From positions 1 to 6,100 of the forward strand of contig VAZT01000020.1 in NCBI GenBank assembly GCA_005884825.1: a stretch of DNA of 6,100 nt, in the 5' to 3' direction. Below are positions 1 to 5,544 of the stretch, piece after piece; the first letter of the stretch is position 1; each line of letters begins with the position of its first letter. The stretch is from Alphaproteobacteria bacterium (lineage in GTDB: Bacteria > Pseudomonadota > Alphaproteobacteria > ATCC43930 > CGMCC-115725). Position numbers and translations under genes: made by a program. Under the pieces are notes generated by a model, which was given only the letters and a program-made list of their open reading frames with translations, made no database searches and was not told the DNA's origin.

Positions 1-2052
1 GCGGACGATCTGCTGCTGCGCCAGGACCGCGAGCTGGGCGAGCGCGCGGTCGATATGATGGCGTGCCTCTCGTTGGTCGCCGAAGTAATGGTGAGCCGTG
101 GCAAGGAGACGATCCGCCATCATCAGATCGATCGCATCGCTAGAATTTGCCGCCAGGCCGGCGAAGCGCCGAGCGAATTCGAGCGCGGCGCGAAGGTCAC
201 CATTGTTGAATTGATCTATGCACAAGCTCCAGAGGGCGCGGAGCCGGTAAGCCCGATCGTCGAGCCGTTCCGCAAGCGCGAGCGTGGTTGCCCAGGCGGG
301 ACCGGTCTCTCGGGCGCGGCCGACACCGTACATCAGCGACCAGCCGAGCGCGGCGGAGAGCTGCATGCGCCGGCGCGTCGTCGTTGGATCGTCGCCTTCG
401 AGAACCGCGAGTGCCTGCTCGACGCGCTGGCGGCTCTCGCCCAGAAGCGACAGCTGGACCCAGAGCGGCACAACGGCGACGGTCAATGCGGCGCCGATCT
501 GCGGATCGCCGTCCGGAGAAAATGCCCAGTCGAGCCCAGCTCGCACGTTTGCGAGATGTCGGCCGTAGATGGCCAGCCACTCGGCTTGCGGCCGCGATTC
601 GCTCTCGGCTTCAGCGGGAGCGAACACGGCACAATAATATTCGGCGTGACGCCGGGCGATCTCTTTGAATTCGCCCGAGCTCTGCAGCTTCTCGAAGGTG
701 TAGAGGCGCGTGGTGTCGAGAAGGCGATATTGAGCGGCATCGCCGCGCGGATCGGCAGCTACCAATGATTTGCCGACGAGGTTCGCGACGTGATCGACGA
801 TGTTGGGCGAGCCGGGATCGGCGGCGACTGCGATCGCAGCTTCCAATGGGAACTCGCCGGCAAACACACTGAGTCGGCGCAGCGCCGCGCGCTCTTCTTC
901 CGGGAGCAGCTGATAGCTCCAATCGAGCGCGGCGCCGAGCGTCTGGTGGCGGGGCAGTGCGGTGCGCCGGCCCGCCGTCAGAAGCCTGAAGCGGTCATCC
1001 AGGTGCGCCGCCAAGTCCCGCACCCCAAAGACGCCGACGCGTGCTGCTGCCAGCTCGAGCGCCAGCGGAATCCCGTCGAGCCGGCGACAAATCTCAAGGA
1101 CCGCCGGCACGTCGGACTCGCTCATCTCGAACTCGTCCGTCGCCGCGGTTGCGCGTTCGTTGAACAGCTGCACGGCCGAGTAGCATAATGCCTCGGCAGC
1201 AAGATCAACCGAACCCGACGGGAGTTCCAGTGCTGCCAGACGATGCAGCGTTTCGCCCTCTGCTCGTAGGGGTTCGCGACTGGTAGTCAAAATACTCACC
1301 CCAGGCGCCGCCTTGAGCAGGGCCTCGGCTAGCGCCGCGGCCGCGTCGATGACGTGCTCGCAGCTGTCGAGCACGAGCAAGGCGGTCTTGTCCGCCAACC
1401 ACGCCGCCAGCGCCCGCGTGTGGTCGCCACCCGAAGGATGGATCCCAAGGGCAGCGCCAAAGGCGCTTGGCACGAGCTCGGGATCTGACAAGGGGGCCAG
1501 TCCGACAAACCAGGCGCCGTCCTTATATGACGCCCGCGCCCGGTCTGCGACGGCGACCGCCACTGTCGTTTTGCCGATCCCGCCTGGACCGACGATGGTC
1601 AGAAAGCGGCGCCGGACCAGCTGTGTGGTGAGCGCGGCGATAATTTCGTCGCGGCCGACAATGCGAGTGAGCGGCCCCGGCAAACTGCCGGCTTTGGCCT
1701 TTCCGTCGGGCGCGGCGGTCGATGAGGCCGCATTCTCGCGAGTTACCGGCGCGATGAAGGTGTACCCGCGGCCGGGGTTGTTTGCGATGTAGCGCCTGCC
1801 GGTACGGCCATCGCCGAGCACTTTGCGCACCGCCGCGACATGGACCCTGAGTGCGGCCTCTTCGACGATCGTTTCCGGCCAGGCCCGGGCAATGAGCTCC
1901 TGTTTCGAGATCGTCTCGCCGGAACGCTCGACGAGCGCGACCAAAATATCGAGCGCGCGGCTGCCGAGGCGCAGCGGTTTTCCGTCCTCGAAGAGGACGC
2001 GCTGAGCGGGGATCAGACTGAACGATCCGAAGGCGAAGGTTTCTTCATCCAC
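1..2052 (-). CDS. Winged-helix STAND-type ATPase transcriptional regulator (3' end cut off by the window)
   Basis: A signal-responsive transcription factor in the cytoplasm, read right to left, with 684 codons visible and no stop before the left edge. An OmpR/PhoB-type winged helix covers about residues 4-103 and ends in the wing motif GRGYTFIAPV (from G94). After a linker rich in Ala, Pro and Ser, an NTPase domain follows: Walker A GPGGIGKTT at 155-163 (K161), Walker B LLVLDSCEHV with D229, and the GxP-like motif LDGIPLALELAAAR near 325-338. The rest is helical and TPR-like, with family phrases such as YRLLDTTRLYTFEKL and LANVRAGLDWAF. Relatives run to roughly 900-1000 residues, so about a quarter to a third is missing. 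The GTG at 2052 is chosen because an in-frame TGA lies four codons upstream, the nearby ATG is out of frame, and a GAGGG sequence sits about 8 bases upstream. In such proteins ATP-dependent assembly controls DNA binding. The signal and target are unknown. Confidence 0.94.
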   Translation of the reverse strand, partial: MDEETFAFGSFSLIPAQRVLFEDGKPLRLGSRALDILVALVERSGETISKQELIARAWPETIVEEAALRVHVAAVRKVLGDGRTGRRYIANNPGRGYTFIAPVTRENAASSTAAPDGKAKAGSLPGPLTRIVGRDEIIAALTTQLVRRRFLTIVGPGGIGKTTVAVAVADRARASYKDGAWFVGLAPLSDPELVPSAFGAALGIHPSGGDHTRALAAWLADKTALLVLDSCEHVIDAAAALAEALLKAAPGVSILTTSREPLRAEGETLHRLAALELPSGSVDLAAEALCYSAVQLFNERATAATDEFEMSESDVPAVLEICRRLDGIPLALELAAARVGVFGVRDLAAHLDDRFRLLTAGRRTALPRHQTLGAALDWSYQLLPEEERAALRRLSVFAGEFPLEAAIAVAADPGSPNIVDHVANLVGKSLVAADPRGDAAQYRLLDTTRLYTFEKLQSSGEFKEIARRHAEYYCAVFAPAEAESESRPQAEWLAIYGRHLANVRAGLDWAFSPDGDPQIGAALTVAVVPLWVQLSLLGESRQRVEQALAVLEGDDPTTTRRRMQLSAALGWSLMYGVGRARETGPAWATTLALAERLDDRAYRLRALWSLCIDQFNNGDLRAALEFARRFAGLAANSSDAIDLMMADRLLATAHHYFGDQREARHHIDRALAQLAVLAQQQIVR

Positions 2053-2078
2053 CGGGAAGCGCCCTCAGAGGCTTCCCG
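2053..2078. repeat. Perfect 8-bp inverted repeat touching the regulator start codon
   Basis: CGGGAAGC at 2053-2060 and GCTTCCCG at 2071-2078 are perfect reverse complements around a 10-base centre. On the minus strand the second arm ends at the base next to the GTG start, and the probable Shine-Dalgarno GAGGG (2066-2062) lies in the centre. It could be an RNA hairpin with the ribosome site in its loop. Alternatively, since the predicted transcription start is near 2073, it could be a DNA operator over the start of transcription. Confidence 0.55.
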
Positions 2079-2079
2079 A

Positions 2080-2108
2080 TTAATATCGCGTGTTGAGAAG
2101 TTTCACAA
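2080..2108 (-). promoter_or_regulatory. Possible sigma-70-type promoter of the winged-helix ATPase regulator
   Basis: Read on the minus strand, TTGTGA (2108-2103) and TATTAA (2085-2080) are separated by exactly 17 bases. Each hexamer matches its consensus at four of six positions. Transcription would start near 2073, giving a leader of only about 20 bases before the GTG at 2052. The -35 element overlaps one copy of the repeated octamer TTTCACAA, and the start point would fall inside the inverted repeat at 2053-2078. This arrangement would suit control by a repressor or by the regulator itself. The call rests on hexamer match and spacing only. Confidence 0.4.
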
Positions 2109-2152
2109 ACGCATATCGCCGCAACCTGCCCCTTTATCGGGTCGTGAGTGGC

Positions 2153-2181
2153 GTGCAAACAGCTGCAAAGACGGTTTGCAC
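2153..2181. repeat. Inverted repeat GTGCAAAC/GTTTGCAC with an extra TGCAAA copy, likely operator
   Basis: GTGCAAAC at 2153-2160 and GTTTGCAC at 2174-2181 form perfect 8-bp arms 13 bases apart. A third TGCAAA core lies between them at 2164-2169, in the orientation of the left arm. The centre-to-centre distance of the arms is 21 bases, two helical turns, so a dimeric protein could contact both on one DNA face. It lies in the middle of the spacer between two divergent winged-helix reading frames, a typical place for an operator shared by both directions. The binding protein is not identifiable from sequence. Confidence 0.5.
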
Positions 2182-2245
2182 AATTTCACAACCATTAACG
2201 AGACCGGCGTATAGCGCCGCGCCAAATTGCGGGCCATAACCAATC

Positions 2246-2250
2246 GGAGG
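2246..2250 (+). promoter_or_regulatory. Strong ribosome binding site GGAGG before the winged-helix remnant
   Basis: GGAGG ends 7 bases before the ATG at 2258, the best-placed ribosome site in the left half of the window. It shows that translation still starts efficiently on the truncated regulator. This matters because the MlaC-like gene downstream has no good ribosome site of its own and may depend on ribosomes arriving through this frame. Confidence 0.75.
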
Positions 2251-2257
2251 GCCCATC

Positions 2258-2590
2258 ATGACAACGACTACTGGTGCCGAGACCGCCCTCTACCGCGAAC
2301 ACCCGCCGCTAAATAGCGCAGATCGACCGAGCAAGGCGGCAGCCGAGGAGACGCTTGAATTCGGCCGTTTCCGCGTGCTGTTGCGCCGGCGTCGATTGCT
2401 CGCCAACGGCGTGCCGATAGAGTTGGGAACGCGCGCGTTCGATCTTCTCTTGGTCTTGGTGGAGGCCGACGGATCGCTGGTCACCAAAGACAAGCTGTTC
2501 AGCCGTGTGTGGCCGGGCATCGTTGTCGCCGACGAGAACTTGAAAGTCCAAATCTCCGCGTTGCGCAAGGCTCTCGGCGAAGACCGCGAC
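2258..2590 (+). pseudogene. Truncated OmpR-type winged-helix regulator remnant
   Basis: Residues about 33-111 of the frame starting at the ATG at 2258 form a recognisable Trans_reg_C winged helix: FGRFRVLLRRRRLL, then LGTRAFDLLLVLVE, VWPGIVVADENLKVQ and ISALRKALGEDRD. It aligns along its length with the winged helix of the divergent regulator (shared FGxF, LGxRAxDxL, LVE, WP and RKxLG). Homology stops after GEDRD. The expected wing strand with GRGYxF is absent and no ATPase or sensor domain follows. The frame stays open to a TGA at 3026-3028, but from about 2682 that stretch is only the shadow of the MlaC-like gene in another frame. The likeliest reading is a deletion remnant of a once longer regulator. 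A short product with a complete recognition helix but no wing could still be made and might act as a competitor. It is less likely to be a functional intact gene. Confidence 0.7.
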
Positions 2591-2681
2591 GGTTTCCCGA
2601 TTGGCGCCGATACGCTCTTTTCCAGCTTTCTTCAATCGAACGGCATGCCTATCGACCGGACCCAAATCCGGATGGTGCAAA

Positions 2682-3290
2682 GTGCTGGCTTTTGTCGCCG
2701 GGCTCGGTCTCAGCATGCTTTCCTACCCGGTCCATGCCGCGCCGGCGAGCGGCAGCGATACCGTGCAGGGCCTCTTCGACGCTCTGCTCGTCACAATGAA
2801 ACATGGCCGAACGCTCGGCCAAAGTGGCCGTTTCGCGCAGCTGGCGCCGGTTATCCGCCGCAGCTTCGACACCGCCTCGATGGCGCGGTTGTCGGTCGGT
2901 CCGACATGGACCGGTCTGAGCGAGGCCCAACGCCAGGAGGTGAGCGAGAGCATCGGCCGCTACATGTCCGCAATCTATGCCGACCGCTTCGACAGCTACG
3001 AGGGCCAAAAGCTGGAGGTGACTGGTGAACAACCCGTCGCATCAGGCGTCATGGTGAAGAGCCGGATTATCAAAGCTAACGGTGAGCCGGTGAAGGTCGA
3101 TTACATGATGCGCCGGAACGGCGAAGGCTGGCTGATCTCCGACGTCTATCTCGACAGCGCGATCAGCGAGGTGGCGACACGACGCTCGGAATTCGCCGCC
3201 ATCCTGAAGAATGACGGTATTGACGGCCTGATCTCCGCCCTCAACCGGAAAGCCGATGTCCTGACCGGGACCACGGCGAGGTCCTTCTAA
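2682..3290 (+). CDS. MlaC/Ttg2D-family periplasmic lipid-binding protein, HpnM-like
   Basis: A secreted phospholipid- or hopanoid-binding protein of the MlaC/Ttg2D (toluene tolerance) family, which ferries lipids between the membranes. From the GTG at 2682 it has 202 residues, the usual family length. A hydrophobic segment LAFVAGLGLSMLSYPVHA is followed by a likely signal peptidase site (VHA/AP, after residue 19). The mature part shows family blocks: FAQLAPVIRRSFDTASMARL (51-70), RFDSYEGQKLEVTGE (102-116), GEPVKVDYMMRR (134-145) and GWLISDVYLDSAISEVATRR (149-168), then SEFAAIL. The start is uncertain. No ATG exists in this frame before the signal sequence, the GTG has no clear ribosome site, and the alternative TTG at 2601 adds 27 unlikely residues, though these include K27, the only positive charge just before the hydrophobic core. 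No MlaA, B, D, E, F or hpn genes are adjacent, so the transport partner must lie elsewhere. A hydrolase gene follows 30 bases on, probably in the same transcript. Confidence 0.87.
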   Translation: MLAFVAGLGLSMLSYPVHAAPASGSDTVQGLFDALLVTMKHGRTLGQSGRFAQLAPVIRRSFDTASMARLSVGPTWTGLSEAQRQEVSESIGRYMSAIYADRFDSYEGQKLEVTGEQPVASGVMVKSRIIKANGEPVKVDYMMRRNGEGWLISDVYLDSAISEVATRRSEFAAILKNDGIDGLISALNRKADVLTGTTARSF

Positions 3291-3320
3291 ACAAACATGC
3301 CAGTCCCAAAGAGAAAATTC

Positions 3321-4280
3321 ATGCCTATAGATGCGACCGAGCCGGTGCTGGAGCCCCACACTCAACAATTCGTCGATGGGCTGGCCAATGCGCCGCCGAT
3401 CTACACCCTGTCGCCCGACGCGGCACGTTGGGTTCTTGTTCGAGCACAGTCGATACCGGTCGGCAAGCCGAGCGCGCGCATCGAGGATATCGCCTTCCCG
3501 GTCGGCCCTACCGGGTCTGTGCCGGTGCGGATCGTTCGCCCGCCCAGAGCCGTCGGAGCGCTGCCGGTGGTAATGTATTTTCATGGCGGCGGCTGGGTTA
3601 TGGGCGATCGGGACACTCACGATCGCCTCGTCCGCGAGATCGCGGTGGGCGTCGAGGCGGCTGTTGTGTTCGTCGACTACGCCCGAGCGCCGGAAGCCCG
3701 CTACCCGGTCGCCATCGAGCAGGCTTACGCCGCGACCTGCTACGTGGTCGACCATAGCGAAAGCTTGCGCATTGATCCATTGCGCCTCGCAGTTGCGGGT
3801 GACAGCGTCGGGGGCAACATGGCCGCGGCGGTGACCCTGATGGCTAAGGAGCGCCGCCGCCCGAAGATCGGCTTCCAGGTGTTGTTCTATCCGGTTACGG
3901 ATGCCGGGTTCGATACGGCTTCCTACGCCCGCTTCGCGGATGGGCCCTGGTTGACAAAGCGCGCCATGGAATGGTTCTGGGATGCCTACTCGCCTGATCC
4001 CACCGCCCGCAAACGACCTACCGCGACGCCGCTCAATGCTTCGCTCGACCAGCTCGCGGGCCTGCCCGAGGCGCTCGTCGTGGTCGACGAGAACGACGTG
4101 CTTCGTGACGAGGGCGAAGCTTACGCGCGGAAGTTGTCGAACGCGGGCGTGCGAGTTACCTCTACCCGGTATAACGGCACGATCCACGATTTTGTCATGC
4201 TCAATGCGCTCGCCGATACGCCGGCCGCTCGCGGCGCCATAACGCAAGCCGTCTGCGCACTCAAAACGAGTCTTGGGTAA
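3321..4280 (+). CDS. Alpha/beta-hydrolase, HSL (GDXG) family esterase/lipase
   Basis: A cytoplasmic carboxylesterase of the hormone-sensitive-lipase family, predicted to cleave short- to medium-chain esters. Numbered from the ATG at 3321 (319 residues), the oxyanion-hole motif HGGGW is at 88-92. The nucleophile elbow GDSVGGN puts the catalytic Ser at 162, the acid is Asp259 in ENDVLRDEG, and the base is His289 in HDF. The triad is therefore complete. The family's usual GDSAGG reads GDSVGG here. This start is preferred because the protein then opens MPIDATEP, much like family members, and a weak purine-rich site (AAAGAGA) precedes it. An ATG eight codons upstream (3297) lies just 6 bases after the MlaC-like stop and is also possible. 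There is no signal peptide. Proximity to the lipid-binding gene hints at a lipid-related substrate, which is inference. Its TAA directly abuts the stop of the opposing gene. Confidence 0.94.
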   Translation: MPIDATEPVLEPHTQQFVDGLANAPPIYTLSPDAARWVLVRAQSIPVGKPSARIEDIAFPVGPTGSVPVRIVRPPRAVGALPVVMYFHGGGWVMGDRDTHDRLVREIAVGVEAAVVFVDYARAPEARYPVAIEQAYAATCYVVDHSESLRIDPLRLAVAGDSVGGNMAAAVTLMAKERRRPKIGFQVLFYPVTDAGFDTASYARFADGPWLTKRAMEWFWDAYSPDPTARKRPTATPLNASLDQLAGLPEALVVVDENDVLRDEGEAYARKLSNAGVRVTSTRYNGTIHDFVMLNALADTPAARGAITQAVCALKTSLG

Positions 4281-5318
4281 TCAATCGCCGGTCAACTCGC
4301 GCCGGACGATCGCTGCGCCTTCGGCCAACGCCTTGAGCTTGGCAAAGGCGGTGTCGCGGGGGATGTATTTCATGCCGCAGTCTGGCGCGGGAATCAGCCG
4401 CTTGGGCGGGATGTGCTCGAGAGCGCGGCGAATGCGGGCGGCGACGGTCTCCGGGGATTCCGGCACGGGGTCGCCCATGCTGATGACGCCGAAGATGACG
4501 GTCTTGTCCCCGAGGCCGTCGAGGGTCGCGAGATCGAGATTGGGTTGCGCCGCTTCGATCGAGATCTGCTCGGCGACCGTGCCGGTCAGTTCGGGCAAGA
4601 AAGAATAGCCGCTCGGCTTGTTGCGGGCGACATAGGCATAGCCGAAGCAGAGGTGCAGCGCGGTCGGTCCGGGAATGCCTTCGAGCGCCCGGTCGATCGC
4701 GGGCAACGCCAGGCGGCGCGCCTCCTCGGGCCGCGCCTGCACCCAGGGCTCGTCGAGCTGGATCACATCGGCGCCGGCCGCCTTTAGGGCGCGGAGTTCG
4801 GCGTTGACCGCCGCCGCGTAATCCATGACCAGCTCTTCTTCGTCCTTGTAATATTCGTTCTTCGCCTGACGAGACATCGTGAACGGGCCAGGCAGCGTGA
4901 TCTTGATCGTGCAGTCCGTATTGCGCCGCAGGAACTCGACGTCACGCACCTCGACCGGGCGCAATCGCCGGATCGGGCCGACAACCCGCGGCACCGTAAC
5001 GGAGCCGCCGGTGCGACCCGGCACCGCCGCGGGGTTGTCGAGATCGATCCCGGAAAGCGCCGTCGCAAAGCGGTTCGAATAGCTTTCGCGGCGGATCTCG
5101 CCGTCGGTGATGATGTCGATGCCGGCGCGCTCCATATCGCGGATCGCCAGCACGGTCGCATCGTCCTGCGCCTGTTCGAGCCAGGTTTCCGGCACCCGCC
5201 ATAGCTCGCTCGCCCGTACCCGTACCGGCGGCAGGGTGGTCAGCTTGTCGCGGTCGATCAACCAGTCCGGTTGCGGATAGCTGCCGACGACGGTGGTCGG
5301 AAGAAGGGTCTCTGTCAT
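4281..5318 (-). CDS. Stand-alone MetE-type catalytic domain, cobalamin-independent methionine synthase-like methyltransferase
   Basis: A 345-residue protein equivalent to only the C-terminal zinc-containing half of MetE (COG0620), a TIM-barrel that moves a methyl group to homocysteine or another thiol. Family landmarks from the ATG at 5318: VGSYPQP (11-17), TDGEIRRESY (71-80), the substrate-site IQLDEPWVQ (186-194), and the probable zinc ligands His222 and Cys224 (HLC), Glu255 (ISIEAAQP) and Cys314 (APDCGMKYIP). All four are kept, so an active enzyme is expected. The N-terminal folate-binding half of full MetE (about 750 residues) is absent, so the methyl donor may not be methyltetrahydrofolate-polyglutamate. 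Relatives include core methionine synthases and epoxyalkane:coenzyme M transferases. The ATG at 5318 is preferred over an upstream TTG at 5390, because the upstream stretch is arginine-rich and non-homologous and the TTG falls inside the probable promoter. The ribosome site (GAGA) is weak. No MesX-type or methionine gene adjoins it. Confidence 0.9.
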   Translation of the reverse strand: MTETLLPTTVVGSYPQPDWLIDRDKLTTLPPVRVRASELWRVPETWLEQAQDDATVLAIRDMERAGIDIITDGEIRRESYSNRFATALSGIDLDNPAAVPGRTGGSVTVPRVVGPIRRLRPVEVRDVEFLRRNTDCTIKITLPGPFTMSRQAKNEYYKDEEELVMDYAAAVNAELRALKAAGADVIQLDEPWVQARPEEARRLALPAIDRALEGIPGPTALHLCFGYAYVARNKPSGYSFLPELTGTVAEQISIEAAQPNLDLATLDGLGDKTVIFGVISMGDPVPESPETVAARIRRALEHIPPKRLIPAPDCGMKYIPRDTAFAKLKALAEGAAIVRRELTGD

Positions 5319-5544
5319 ATCGGGATCTCGACAGCGTCGCGCCGTTGCCCGGCGAAGAGGGCTCCTATAGACACCCTCCAGACGCGTCAAGCGACAAGCC
5401 GGCGCCGGGAGCGCGTTTACCTTCCCGCACGAACGGCGTAAATATTAGAGGTCGGGTCGCGGTCCTCTCGTGACCAGAAGCCGCAGAGCGTGCTGCCACG
5501 GGTGGCCCGCGGCCCTCGAACCAACGGTTCGGGAAGGAGCGGCC
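5319..5544. other. Divergent intergenic region between the MetE-like and membrane-protein genes
   Basis: A spacer of 226 bases. The half nearest the MetE-like gene carries its probable promoter. An AT-rich patch at 5438-5448, in otherwise GC-rich sequence, could be part of a promoter for the rightward gene, with TTTACC at 5416-5421 and TAAATA at 5439-5444 (spacing 17), but the -10 match is poor. A short dyad GCCAC-GG-GTGGC lies at 5495-5506. I see no reading frame here with coding character and no terminator. Confidence 0.5.
5364..5390 (-). promoter_or_regulatory. Possible promoter of the MetE-like gene
   Basis: On the minus strand, TTGACG (5390-5385) and TATAGG (5369-5364) match the sigma-70 hexamers at five and four of six positions, and the preceding C gives the CTTGAC favoured in alphaproteobacteria. 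The spacer is 15 bases, two short of the optimum, so activity may be weak or need an activator. Transcription would begin near 5357, leaving a leader of about 40 bases. No riboswitch-like structure (for SAM or cobalamin) can fit in a leader this short. Confidence 0.4.

Larger units (their letters stand above)
2053..2257. other. Divergent intergenic control region
   Basis: This 205-base spacer separates the minus-strand regulator from the plus-strand winged-helix remnant. It is visibly richer in A and T than its flanks and contains no coding signal. It holds both inverted repeats, the probable minus-strand promoter and two same-orientation copies of TTTCACAA (2101-2108 and 2184-2191), 83 bases apart. 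For the plus direction, a weak pair TTCACA (2185-2190) and TATAGC (2210-2215) exists, but the spacing of 19 is too long for a confident call. Confidence 0.6.

Noticed and set aside
55..768. Open frame of 237 codons on the plus strand inside the large regulator
   Set aside because: The opposite strand carries a continuous reading frame with family-typical residues across this stretch. The plus frame has no ribosome site or domain.
1313..1792. Open frame of 159 codons on the plus strand, rich in Ser and Ala
   Set aside because: It lies opposite the Walker A and Walker B motifs of the regulator and has no coding features of its own.
2591..3028. C-terminal part of the 256-codon frame that starts at 2258
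   Set aside because: After the winged helix the sequence matches no regulator, and from about 2682 it is the out-of-frame shadow of the MlaC-like gene, so it was not counted as real protein.
3042..4247. Open frame of 401 codons on the minus strand, opposite the esterase and the end of the MlaC-like gene
   Set aside because: It is rich in Arg, His and Gly with no recognisable domain, and the opposite strand encodes an esterase with a complete catalytic triad. It is a GC-rich shadow frame.
5318..5390. N-terminal extension of the MetE-like protein from a TTG at 5390
   Set aside because: The 24 extra residues are Arg-rich and non-homologous, and the TTG overlaps the probable -35 element. The ATG at 5318 fits the family start.
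5495..5506. Short dyad GCCAC-GG-GTGGC upstream of the membrane-protein gene
   Set aside because: The arms are only 5 bases with a 2-base centre, which is expected by chance in GC-rich DNA and too tight for a hairpin.
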